Of a stretch of 64,000 bases of DNA, positions 50,349 to 62,174 are shown one piece after another (position 1 is the first letter of the stretch; every line of letters starts with the position of its first letter). The position numbers and the translations under genes were made by a program. Below the pieces are notes generated by a model, which had not been told where the DNA came from, ran no database searches, and was given only the letters and a program-made list of their open reading frames with translations. The stretch is from Tomocerus qinae (taxonomy: Eukaryota > Arthropoda > Collembola > Entomobryomorpha > Tomoceridae), in the NCBI GenBank assembly GCA_020055645.1, contig CM034548.1, positions 12,896,001 through 12,960,000 of the forward strand. Direction: 5' to 3'.

Positions 50349-51439
50349 TATCAATTTTAACTAATACAAATTTTCTGAACAGCTGACAGCTTAAAACTTG
50401 ATAAATATTCTAAAAACTTAACAGAAGTACTTAGCATAAAATGTTAACAATATGACTTAATGCTGTAAAACAAAGTAAAAGTGCAGTTGAGGTGACAGGT
50501 TTCTTCAGTGTTCAGCTAAAAAAACAAAAAACCAAAGAATTATTTACTTTTTTGTTTATTATTCTAAATAATGGAAATGATAAATAATTTGCAAATACTT
50601 GTCAACTAGCTCCAACACCAACACCAAATATAGTTCAATGACAAATGTACGTAAATGCAGTTTCAGTTTTACATGTCAACGTTAAAGTTGATAATAATTT
50701 AAATCGAAACTCAAAAACCGAAAATAAAGTAATTGAGCAGCCAAAGCAAGGAGAGATAATAATGAATATGTTTGAATCTGACAGTTCTAAAGAACATATC
50801 TACATCGCAGATATTAGCTGCACTGCATATAAGGATATTGAACAGATAGATAGGAGATAACTCGACAAAATAAAAATTACGACAGTTCATGAGTTCATCA
50901 TAATTTTTGCAGCTGATAATTTGTATTATTGCAACTTGGCATATTTTATCATTGTTATTTAAAATTTCAAAAGTTAAAATGTTATTATGTCAGCTACTTT
51001 GGGTCACCATAAAGATGTTTGTTTTTGCATGTAATCATTAATGATGAATGACTCCGTAATAGAAATGAATCTCCAAATGCAAATATGCAATCTCTCCTTT
51101 GACAAAATGTCCCCACAATCCTAGAATAACTAGATTATTAAATTTGAAGGTAACACTCAACTATTGTGGGTACTTATAATTCTTGCTATGCTAACTACAT
51201 GTAGTTGGCAATTGGCATAGCTTGGCATAGCTTGGCATACTGTAGCTACAGTATGCCAAGGTCTATTTTTTTAGATTCAACAACTGGAGTGAACAAAGTT
51301 ACCACAAATGCAATTCGGTAAACTACAATAAATTTAGAGATACTTAGTTTCCCATTTCAAACTTGTACTGCGTAATCTTCAAACGATTCTCTACTTCAAA
51401 ATATAAAATTTAGATACAAAATTCAATAATATAATAGTC
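50349..51439. other. intergenic DNA between PPME1 and the OTU gene
   Basis: Should hold the PPME1 promoter and the OTU gene 3' UTR. A 30-bp perfect palindrome lies at 51231-51260. The plus-strand 71-codon frame at 50645-50860 has somewhat protein-like composition but no known motif and no splice partners. Confidence 0.45.
51231..51260. repeat. 30-bp perfect palindrome
   Basis: CTTGGCATACTGTAG followed directly by its reverse complement. It is preceded by two further copies of CTTGGCATAG (51211-51230), so the left half belongs to a short 10-bp tandem run. It lies about 180 bp past the OTU stop codon, probably in its 3' UTR. Confidence 0.85.
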
Positions 51440-52617
51440 TCACCTTTTATGACAGGGAACGATACAATTATAGTGTATATTGTTATGAAATGATAGTTTT
51501 ATCGGTTTGCTCCCAGGCTTCAATCGTTTATTAGGTTTCAATATGTAGGTAGGTTCTGCATTGTGTATAGAAAACGTGAGATTAACATTCAATCAATTTA
51601 ATCATCCTGGTTTATAAGTCTCAAAAGATAATCAATATACACAATTTTTAACAAAGAGACAAAATGTTGTAATGCATACCGGTTTTATAACAATAAATTT
51701 CTATTGCACATCTATAGACATTGCAAATGGCATTCAATTCGACATTTCCTCCGTATGAACTGTTTTGACTCATCTTTTTCAAGTACTTTTCGAAATTGTC
51801 TGTGACAAAGTTCATGTAAATTTCCTTATGGCATTTCTGGGTAAAAACAATGAAAACACTGATTCAAATTCATACAAAATATTTAGGTAGGAACATATCT
51901 ATCTTAGTTGGTACTTTCTTATACAGAACAAATGTCAAGCATTATAGTGACATAATCTAATGTTTATTACTATTTTGTGCACATAATTTCGTTAAAGAAT
52001 AGAAAATTATTCTTTTGAATTTGAAAATGTAACTCCCCTATACGTAACATTATCACACTTAACTTGTGCAACGTTTTCAAAATTACCTTAAAACATTAAT
52101 GCTACAAAAATTACAGACTTACTAGAAAATTGACACATCTCGAACGAATCAAGCCGTGCTTCTCCTCAGTTCCATGAATTTGATAAGCAACACTTCGAAA
52201 TAAACACGCACCATCTCCTACCACATTTTTTATGGCTAAATGGTTTTTATTCATCTTTGTTGCAAATTCCTTTTCTTTCTACAAAGGAAGAACATAATAT
52301 AATAAGCACATATACCCAATAGAGATTAATTAGCATGAGCAAAAGGGAACTAGCACTACCAGCAGGGTAAATATATTTATAGTTGATTTCAATTAAAAAT
52401 TGAAACTAACTACATTCAAATAACCTTTGAATAATTACATTCAGCCTTTTGTAAATGGAAGGACCACTGAAATTTAGACGATCTATACTTCAGCAATTAC
52501 AATCAAATGTGCATCTTTAAAAATAATTTCATTATATTTGTCATGTTTAGTTTTTTGATTAGTTACCTTTCGCATCTGCTTCTCAGAGCAATCGTCCAAA
52601 CTCATGAATCTTCCCAT
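51440..52617 (-). CDS. OTUD5-like: OTU-domain deubiquitinase, OTUD5-like, compact
   Basis: Exons (minus): 52644-52567 (ATG at 52617), 52278-52123, 51836-51680 and 51555-51440, with GT-AG introns and matching phases, giving 159 residues. The OTU protease motif VVGDGACLFRSVAYQIHG supplies the catalytic D39 and C42. LIRSRCVNFL and FEKYLKKM...GGNVELNAI follow, then IEIYCYKTEP and FHNNIHYN with the catalytic H149. The order, the TEP segment and the HNNIHYN box match OTUD5/DUBA better than other OTU families. OTUD5 cleaves ubiquitin chains. The human protein has over 550 residues with long flanks; here almost only the catalytic domain remains. The last exon reads into TGA right after CHKR, where a donor-like GTGAGA overlaps, so more exons are possible. 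A further 5' exon (52933-52796) is frame-compatible. None of these exons reaches 60 codons alone. Confidence 0.75.
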
Positions 52618-52795
52618 GATCAATGCTATGTTTTTGTTTGAAACCTAAATTCAAACGATTATTAAGTCATATTTTAAAACATTCAAGGTATAGTAATCAT
52701 GCATTAAATAATAATAAACGAAATGTCAATCGTGAAGAACAGAGTTCCCCAATATTATTACTTCCCCCTACCAGTGGAAGTTGTTAGATACCCAC

Positions 52796-52933
52796 CAAAC
52801 TTTCCCAGAGATCTTTCTTCAAATTAATCTTCAGCAGCCAATGAAACAACGAGCTCGGTCGTCCGTCGGTCTCTTGTTTCAATTCTAGTTGAGCACCAGG
52901 CAGAAGAGAAGCAAAAGTTTCCACCTCCAACTC
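52796..52933 (-). other. possible additional 5' exon of the OTU gene
   Basis: Bounded by an acceptor-like TAGTAG/GAG and a donor GTGGGT, open for 46 codons (including ETFASLLPGAQLELKQ) and in phase 0 with the exon starting at 52644. It has no in-frame ATG, because TAG TAG precedes it. It would need a still earlier exon, or is simply 5' UTR. The flanking DNA is richer in G+C, as a promoter or leader would be. Confidence 0.25.
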
Positions 52934-54088
52934 CTACTAATGTAAGAGCAGAGGATCTCAGTTCCTCTCTGTGACTCTGTGAGTGAGTATACTCTTCAAT
53001 GACTCTATACTCTCTACGCTACTTATTTTTTCGCAAAGATAGTTGTTCATTGCAATTCGCAATTCACATTTAACATTTTTTAATACGAGTAGTGCAACCG
53101 ATTGGTATCGTTTAACTTTTTTACATTTTGTGCATTAATTGTCATGTCAGTTTTAAGCAAATAAGTTATCAATTATTAGTGTTATTAGTAAATCATAAAT
53201 ATGAAGTATGTATAAGTATACGACAGACGATAGACATTTTGTACTGCCAAGGGTAACTGACGGATTGCTATTAATTGAAAAATACTGTTAAATATTATCT
53301 TAAGTCATAAGTGTAGTCAGTGGCTGACAGTAAAAAACAGTGGTCAGAGACACCACGAATTTTATTGTAAAATTGAACAATAATAATATGACGATTACTG
53401 TTGACTGTCGAACATCATCGAATAAACAATAACTATATTGACCATGTATCTAGTGCATACTAATAATAAGTAGTAACTATTCAACTGCTAGATCATAGAT
53501 TAGAATCATCCTGAAGATTTCGAGCTTTCGTTGCTGATTCAAGAAGAGTGACTTAAATAGTTGATAGTCACTAACCATAACAGAATCTTCGCAATATTTG
53601 CTGTCTAGTTAAAGCGTCAATAACTTGTAAGTTCATACCCGGTCATCATTATAATATTATTGTTATAATCCATGTATAAGATAGTTTGATTATAATGTTT
53701 TATCTGGGTGCAGATTAATGATTTACTAGTACATAGTACTATGTTAGTTGATTTCAGATTTATTAATTATCTGTTACTTATATGAAGTTAAATCTATCAG
53801 TCTTAGTGGATTCGTTAAAAAATATATCATTGGTTGAAAAATCAATTTATCAATTAATCGTCTAATGCTTCTTCATATAATGTATCATCATATTATGTAG
53901 TCAGAAAATATAAGGCATTATTATCATGATGTCTCATTTAGTGTTAATTAATATTAGTAAATAGTATAATAGAGTATAATTATGTCATTCAATATGACCG
54001 TATTAACCAAAGCAAAGTTTGTAATAGGTTTTGCTTTTTTCGTTAGGTTTGTATTTAGCAATCAGCTGGTGAATACTTCTCATCAAAA
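52934..54088. promoter_or_regulatory. divergent intergenic region between the OTU gene and ataxin-7
   Basis: About 1.1-1.4 kb separates the 5' ends of the two oppositely transcribed genes, so both promoters should lie here. The segment 52840-53000 is richest in G+C and contains CTCTGTGACTCTGTGAGTGA. The remainder is AT-rich, with no open frame of note. A pyrimidine-AG at about 54053 could be an acceptor for a spliced ataxin-7 leader. Confidence 0.4.
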
Positions 54089-57000
54089 ATGGCTGATAGG
54101 TGTGCTGCTGATCTCTCTAGGATGAAAAACCTAATTGGCAAATCCTGGAATTCTTGGAATTTGCCTGAAACGGCTACAGAGCACGGTAAAAACAATATAA
54201 TAACATTGACAGAATTTTAATTGCTAATTATTGTTTATTAATTTAAATTACTTAATTTAATTGACCTTAGCTATGACTGTAATTTTGTAGTGATGTCAGT
54301 AATTTTGTAGTGATATCAGTAATTTTGTAGTGATATGTCAGTAATTTTGTAGTATTTTGTAGTAATTTTAGTAATTTTGTAGAATTTTCAGTAATTTTGA
54401 AGTGATTTCAGCAATTTTGTAGTAATTTCAGTAATTTTGTAGTGATTTTAGTAATTTTGCAGTGATTTCAGTAGTTTTGTAGTGATTTCAGTAATTTTGT
54501 ATTGATGTATTGAATTTAATATTTTTAGATCTGAAAAAGATGAGGGCTCAGTTCAAACCGAAAGAGACCAAGATCCCATTGGAATTCACTAATCCATTGC
54601 CTACAGAATGTAAGTTTTTGTATTTTTTTGGATAACAACATTTTGGCGAGGATCATTTCTAGAATGTATTAAAGACAACGGGAATTTTGTTTCAGTGATG
54701 TACCTGTACGGGTCTCGGCCAGAATCGGACTTATTTTCCTTAACTCAGTGTCCGGCTTGCAAAAAATACTACAAGACACAGTGGATGAATAACCATTTCA
54801 TCAGTAAGTGTGAAATTAATTTTATTCAATGTATAATTTTTAACAAATTGTTGTTAACTATTAAAACGGTTTTAATTTATTAGAAAATGCCGCAAACGAG
54901 CATTTATGTAAAACCACTGGCATAGTTGTCGGCACGAGTCAAGTCAAAAAGAAAAAGATTGTCAAACGAGGTCACGAATCCCGACGCCATAATCGATACA
55001 GAAGTAGCCACGAACATCACCGGCACCGGAGTAAAAAGAGTCACCATTCTCATTCTGGTTCTAAAAAGCGTTCAAGCTTGACTTACGTCTCCGAGAAAAA
55101 GCATAAAGATCGTTCACCGTCCAAACCGAAATCTAAAGAAAAAGAAAAGATAGTGGAGGACAAACGGCATAAAGAAAAATCGTCTAGTAAAAGGCACAGT
55201 TCCCCGAAGGATAGAAGAGTATCGAATCCGACGTCGTACACGCTCTCAATTCCTGATGACAAAGATGAAAATATACCAGTTAAGGTTTTGTTGTCGAATA
55301 AAAAGTCAAACAAACAGGAGAACAAGCCCTCTCTGCAAATAATTTCAGAAAAACCGTCGAAGATCTCTAGGAGTGTTAGCAGTGAGAAGATCAAGATTCA
55401 CAAAGAGTCAACTGACAAGAAGTCGAAATCCAGTAGCGGATCTATACACTCTTCACATAAGCATAAGAAAACGACTAGCTCTCATGGAAATTCGGACCAC
55501 AGTCCATCTCCAACCAAAGCAAATCTCAAAGAAGATTATAAATTCAAAATTCCTTTGAAGTCAAAATCTTCTGATTCCAGAAGCCAGTCATTTGATAGTA
55601 TCAAAACGAAAGACTCAAGTAAATACAAATCTCACAGCAGCGAGGATATCAGTACTACCAAAGGAAAAGATGTGTCAGCTTTGCCTAAAGTAGCATACCG
55701 ATCTACCTCGAATATATTATCCAACTCCAATATACCGAATAAACACTCGTCAACAAATAGCTCGTTGTCATCGCTGAAGATATCTCTTCAAAATATCTCT
55801 CCTTCGATGAAGGCTTCTTCAGGCTCAGAACCTGATATTTCTGCAGTCGCCAAAGGGATTTCTTCTAAATCCTACAGTAAAGAAAAGTTCAGCACTAGCT
55901 CAGCTGTTCTGTCGCCGAAGCATTCAGCACCTAAAGGGACGACCCCTACAAAATCTTCTAGTTCTAAATCCGCATCTTCAAATGCTAGCATCAAGACTCC
56001 CCCTATAGTTACTAGCTCAAAATCCAACGTTACAATTTTGAATTCTAAATTGGCCTTGTCGTTGTTATCACCTGATTCAAAACTATCGTCGCTATCCAAA
56101 TCATCGTCGTCATTGACTATTCCGAAGCAGTCACCTCCTGTATCTGTGTCAAAACTGTCATCGAATAAGAGTTCAGCTTCATTGTCAAGGTCAACATCAT
56201 CTATAAAATCCTCTTCTTCGTCATCTTCAAGCTCATCAAAATCCTCATCCTTATCTCCAAGTAAATTCTCAACTGCTACAATATCAAAAAGTAGCACCAA
56301 AGCGCTAACAATAATCTCCCCTAAAGCCTCACCTGTAACTATTGCAAAAACTCCGTCATTACCTCCATCAAAATCCATCTCCTCGACGCCGTCGTCAAAA
56401 TCTACCATTTTGACATCTGCTAAAATGCCTGTAACATCTTTGTCACCCTCTAAATCATCATCGTCAAAGTCCCAGTCCTCTTCGAAATCTTCGAAATCTC
56501 ATGTGCCCTCAGTTAAGACCACGCCTGGATCTAATATCATAATGACCAGCTCATCAGTCAAGTCGACTTCTTTGCCCTCCAATACTTTATCCTCAAGTTC
56601 GGACTCACTTTCAAATTACGATATGGATGCTCCATACATCAGAGCAGAAATAAGAGTTGCCACCACCGCAAGCTCTAAATTAAATACTGAAGTGTCTGGT
56701 AAATATCTGCCTACCACCTCTACTAAGGATAAAAAGTCTTCGAAATCCAATTCATCGGTGGTAGAGTCAGTGAGCACGAAGCAAATATCATCAACGAAAG
56801 ACAAAAAGCACAGTGGAAAACATGGATCTAGTTCATCCCATAGTTCTGTTACCATTGAGTCCAAGTCTTTATCTTCAGATAAACAACCGTCTTCAAAAGA
56901 GAAGAAATCGTCCTCGAAAAGTAGTTCATCTGTTACTGCTACGTTAGATACAAAACCATCGAAGACAACCCCACCAGCTGCAGCTAAAAAGTCCAATGCC

Positions 57001-60000
57001 TATAATTCTTCCCTTACTAGTCCTACTAACTATAAGGCTTTGAGCGTCAGTCCTCCACAAGCATTTCCTTCAGCTTTACCCCCGGCGTATATTGTCCCGT
57101 CGTGGACCTCTGCCTTTAAGAATTCTTTAGCACAGAGTCAATCTGCTGCTAAAAGCAGCAGCCTTGCTTCTTCGATTCAATCCTCCTCGTCCTACAGCAT
57201 GGCGGGTAAAAATAGCTACCCTAATATAGTCCACAAGAGCCCTATGATTGCTTCTACTAGTTCCGCAATCCAATCCACTATTATAACGCCATCGACTACG
57301 CAGTTGGGAGACCGCCTAGGAGCGAAAATGCATACATTAGGGTTACCTACCACACCTACTCTCCCCGAGGTTCCTCCTCAGGTGGATAAATTAGAACCTA
57401 AGCAATCTCACCACAAGAAAAAGAAGAAGAAGAAGGACAGGGATTATCAACGAAAGATTATTCCTTTGAAAGACAGATGCTTTCATCCTGATCAACATTG
57501 TGGAGTGGTTGTTGCTCCTAGTGTCATGCCCTGTAAAAGATCTTTGACGTGCAAGACTCATTCAATTGCGCTGAGAAGAGCAGTAGCTGGTCGTAGCAGT
57601 TCGTTCGACTCTCTTTTAGCAGCACACAAGAAGGCCAGGGATGAGGAGAAAATGTTGACGAAAACGGAGAAAAGAGATACTTTGGCAAGTGACATAATAT
57701 ATTTTTATGGATATAACTTTTATTAAAATAAAGAATATCACAGGTTTTAACGATATAGTGTTTAAAATTACAGGTGCCTCCCGAAGCTCCTGCAAAGAAA
57801 GAATTGTATGCTCCAATTGTGGACCCGCCAGTTGTTCATGTTCCTGGTAATTATACTCATTTATATGAATATACAGTTTAAAGTTTCATGAAAGTACAAC
57901 AATCACAGAAGTATTTATTAATGACTAGATTTTAAGTTTAATAATACCAAAAGCATGTTCATCTCAAAACAAATTTAAAGTTTTAACTTGGAAAGAAAAA
58001 TGTTTTTCGATTCTTTGTCAAAAACGAAATAATATTCCCGTATCGTTAATGTGACTCTGACTATTGTTACAGTTCCTAAACCTGTTGAAGTTCCTGCGCC
58101 AGCTCCAATATTGGTAGAATTGGATCCAGAATGTGTAGAAATAATTCCAAGTCCAGATTCTAAAGAGAATGAAGTACCGGAAGACGGGGAAAACGATTCC
58201 ATTGGATCAGAACCTGAAATCGTCTATGTCAAAGAGCTGCCTTTGGAAGTGATCGACGCCAAAGAGATAAAAGATGGAACGTCTCTCTACGAAGTACCTA
58301 AATTAAAAGAAGATAGGATGTATACCATGGGAACCACCTCGTTCAAATGCCTGTCCACGAACGAGTTCAATAAAAAGTGTCAAAGCATGAAGAGGAAAAT
58401 TAGCAAGGTTGAAGACTGTTTAGTTATAAGTAAGTTTCTAGTTGAGCCCTCATAATATCAATGATGGTACCAATGGGTTTCGTGTTGCTGATGACTAATA
58501 CCATACTTGTAGGTCCCAAGAAGGTGTTGGTTGACAAGGAGAAGAGTGATAATTCAACGAACGATAAAATTAATTTTGTGAATTTACGACTGGAGAAATT
58601 TATGCCCAAACCTCCAGTTGAACTTTCAGACGAAGAAACTTGTAAGTACCAAATGAAATAAAAGCACCATTTGTCAGTACTATCACATTAAAATCATTCT
58701 GATAATTATTGACAACTTTTTAGCGAAAGATGAAGAAACTCCAACGACAAAATCCGCTGAAACCGAACAAGAAGAAGAAGTAACTATTGTTGGCGAAGTT
58801 TACAGAAAACCAGGAGACAGCCCAAGAACTGCCCAGCAAATTCATCGCAAACAGGAACGGTTAGTGAGAAAAAAATCGATGCATAAGGTTGTTAGGTCTT
58901 TGAGAGATCGTCAAGCAGCTAGACGCCTAACAGCGATAAATCAGGCGCTTTTTGCTGATAATTGTACAAGTCATAAAATGTATCTGATTTCTAAAGAATC
59001 GGAAATGGCGAAGTTAGCTTTGAAAGCAAATGATATAGAAAGGGCTAAGCGGCATTTAACAGTTAAGAAAATTATGGCCGCCAAAGATCCCCTTTCATTT
59101 ACTGCGCGGCGTGTGGCAAAATGGTTAGTGAAAAGTAACCTTGGTTTGCTTAAAAAGGGATCTATGTTTACCAGTAGTCATAAGCTAGTAGAAAAATGTG
59201 TATTAGATAGAAAGCAATTTTTATCTAAACAATATATGCTTATCCGAAAACAATTGCAAAATCGGGAGCGAGTAAAAGCCAGAAAACGAGTCATGAAATG
59301 TTATAGGCAAGCAATTAGGCGTAATCTATTGACTAGCAAAAAGAAATTAGGTATACGTCAAAAATTAGCTGCAGATAAGCAAAAGAAATTAGATAAACAC
59401 TTTAAATTGAACGTGTATCGAAATCTACGACGCATTCGAAAGCATTTATTAAAAAAGCAATTGAAATCGTTACGTATAGCACTTTTGCGGAGGGCCCATT
59501 ATAGTAGAAAGAAACATCTAGCCCTACAAAAACCAAAAAGGAGAAATACCAAGTTTCCAAATGGCAAGAAACGAGTGTCTTTAGCTCAGAATCGCATGGT
59601 TACGAAAAAGTTCCTTCTGAGTGAAAAGAATTCGCTAAATCGTAGTCTTGCTCGGTCCAACGACAGAAATATTGTAAAATCTCGTAGTGACCAAGTAACC
59701 AGTAAGGAAAAGCCTCCTGTTAGTGACATAGGTAAAAAAATTTCACCCCCTCTGAAATCGACTGATGGAATAATTAAACCGCGGGTAATTACTGTAATTA
59801 TGTCAGTATCAAAAGCGACAGCTGCTTCATTGCTTCAAAAATCTTCAAGTAAAAGTAAAGATGTGACAAATTCGGACAAGAGCATCCTAAAAGAAGTGGA
59901 CCCTAATGAATTTAGAAAATTAATAGAAAGTCGATTAGCTGCAAATAAGAAAAATAATTCACCAGGTGCAAATGCTGTTGCAGGAGTTAGCCAACACAAA

Positions 60001-61392
60001 CCTTTGATCCTTCAAAAGATGGGACAGAATAGTTTACCTAATAAACAACTAATTACAGCACGTGATATATTAGCCCTTCATAAAAAGAAAGCTGAATCTT
60101 TGAATCAGAAAATAGTATTTGGTCACAGCTACGATTTCGATGAAAAAGAGCTATCAGCGCTAACACAAGCTTTTGCGAGATGCCGAACTATGAGTAGACC
60201 AGAACCGTCTTTGCTTCAAAACAGTAAATCAAAAGGGCAAACCAAACCTGTCGTTGAAACTAATTTAAATGAAAAAAGTAAGACAAGTCCAAGAAAGAAT
60301 AGTAGTAAGACCGCCGAAAGGAATGTAAAAGGTCGGGAAGGTAAGACAAAACTAAACCGCACTTTGAGTCCAGTTGCCGAAGAAAATGAAAAAGTAGTTA
60401 GTAATGGCTCTCGGAGTAATTCTTTCACTGCCTCTCAACCAGGTACACCTAGTAAGAGCAAACCAAAAACTGGGCTAGGAAAAAATCTTTCTTCTCCTAG
60501 TAAGCAAAATGTTTCCCCAGGGGTTTCTACCACTCCTAAGGGTGATGGGAAAAATGCAGACGTTGGTGGTGGTCAAAAAACTGTAACTAAGCCTAAGCCA
60601 CTGAAGGCTGACACTAAAAAATCTTCTGAACCCAAATCATGTAAATATCGCTTAGTTAGCCAAAACTTGAAAAAAAATGTTGTAAATAGTGTAATTCCTG
60701 ATAATATAGTTCCAGGTAAAAAAGGGACAAAGGTCTCTAATCCAAGTAAAACTGTTGCAAGTGCCGCAAATGTGGAAGCACAAAATACTGTCGCAAATAA
60801 ATCTCAACTAAAAAGTAAAAATGGCAAGGTAGAATCAGTGAAGAAAAATACACCTGATATAATAGTAGGTCAAGGGTCAGGTCTTATTGTAAGTGGAGGA
60901 AATAAAATAAATAGACCAATGAATACTAAACCTCCTCAACAACTTCTAAGCAAAACCTCTCCGAATAAAACTGGAACTACAGGCAAAATAGGAAAAGAAA
61001 CTAATGTGGTTAATTCGAGCTCCATTTCCATTACGCAGGTTATGGGCAAATATAGTGAAAGGTCTTGTGAATCCAGAGGATCTCGGATTTCAACTGGAGA
61101 AGTACCGCCATCAAATGCAAATGCACCTTGCAAAACTAGCAATGGAGACAGCGACCAACAAAAACGATTAATGTTGACTTTAGCAGTACAACGATTAATA
61201 AGCGAAAAAAAGATCAGCGGAGACAAACGTTTTTCTGAGCAGGAAAGCAAATTAATCAAACTATACTTAAAGTACCAATCGACGGAAAGTAAAAATGCAT
61301 TAATCGCCAATTGCATACTGACACAAAAAACTCCTTACAGAGAGGAATTAGCTAAGAAGATAATGGCCGGTTCTGCTTTGTCACCACAGTAG
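54089..61392 (+). CDS. ATXN7: ataxin-7 homologue (SAGA subunit) with a very long C-terminal extension
   Basis: Eight exons: 54089-54185, 54529-54609, 54696-54803, 54884-57684, 57774-57846, 58073-58429, 58513-58641 and 58724-61392. All phases agree, giving 2104 residues (human ATXN7 892). Intron 4 uses a GC donor (TTG/GCAAGT); no GT donor keeps the frame. Residues 17-27 contain GKSWNSW, like the GQSW box of ataxin-7. A zinc finger follows with C78, C81 and H93 at the same spacing as human and H102 or C104 last. Residues about 110-930 are Ser/Lys-rich low complexity. The SCA7 domain (about 950-1020) has RCFHPDQHCGV, CKRSLTCKTHS and RRAVAGR. Residues 1216-2104, all exon 8, are a basic helical region then Ser/Lys-rich sequence ending in a helical block; I recognise no domain. 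Ataxin-7 anchors the deubiquitinase module to the SAGA coactivator in the nucleus and binds nucleosomes through SCA7. Confidence 0.9.
54279..54507. repeat. ~20-bp minisatellite in ataxin-7 intron 1
   Basis: About eleven imperfect copies of TTTCAGTAATTTTGTAGTGA, with unit length 19-24 bases. Most units contain an acceptor-like TTTCAG or TTGTAG, so this intron offers many decoy 3' splice sites just before the true one at 54528. Confidence 0.9.
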
Positions 61393-61476
61393 ACTTATAT
61401 TTATTACTATACTTACATCTAACTACGTCCAATATTTGCTCAATACTTAATACTTACTTAGGATTAAACAATAATC

Positions 61477-61482
61477 AATAAA
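61477..61482 (+). promoter_or_regulatory. candidate polyadenylation signal of ataxin-7
   Basis: AATAAA about 85 bases past the stop codon, the first of several downstream. The transcript end is not proven. Confidence 0.4.
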
Positions 61483-62149
61483 TACTACTTAACTGCCAAC
61501 TACAAAAGTTTTGGTATATTAGTGCAATAATGTAAATCGTCGCTTCTCTGTCTTGATAATTTTGCATGTGGCAGGATCTGCTATACGTTTCAATACAATT
61601 AACAATTGAAAAGTTTGCTTTCAGAATAGTTTAATTTTTGAATCTGTTACAGTTCCTTAGAAATTTGTAAAATACGTAAGTGATGACTTATAGTCGATGT
61701 TGCCCAACATACATATTTTGATCTCAGGATGTTAAATAAATGATCCGTTAATAGTGTGATACCCTATATAGCAGGACAAACGGCATCCACATTTTAATAT
61801 GCTCCCTCCCACTATAGTCTAAAATTATTTTATATTTATTACGGTACCTCATTGCATTGAGATAAGTTTCAACAACTTTTTTCTGATACAAAATGCAATT
61901 ATACGGTTTAAGCGAATAGTGTGAATATAATCAGTACTAAGTACTAAATAAATAATAATGTTGGTTCTTTATTTATTTCAAGTTTCAAGAATATTGAGCG
62001 TATTAATAATATCGACAATGCGCTATCATAGAAGTGTCTAATTATAGATTACTCCTTCGTGTAGGACTCGGAACTGTTGCATAACCCTAATATATCCAGA
62101 TTCTATTTCCTCCGTTATAAAGTCCGTGGAAATCGGCCTTCGCTCTATG

Positions 62150-62174
62150 CCCCGCCCCCAAATCGGGGGCGAGG
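62150..62174. other. GC-rich hairpin
   Basis: A 10-bp stem with one mismatch (CCCCGCCCCC with GGGGGCGAGG) around the loop AAATC. It stands out sharply from the AT-rich surroundings. It could be a transcript-end hairpin or an element end. Confidence 0.5.

Noticed and set aside
50645..50860. 71-codon plus-strand frame between PPME1 and the OTU gene
   Set aside because: No domain and no promoter or splice context; it lies in expected UTR/promoter space.
55872..56996. Long acidic open frames on the minus strand (178 and 126 codons)
   Set aside because: They are mirror images of the Ser/Lys-rich ataxin-7 exon; the codon skew there removes stops from the antisense strand.
60936..61316. 126-codon minus-strand frame
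   Set aside because: Antisense shadow of ataxin-7 exon 8, with no start context or motif.
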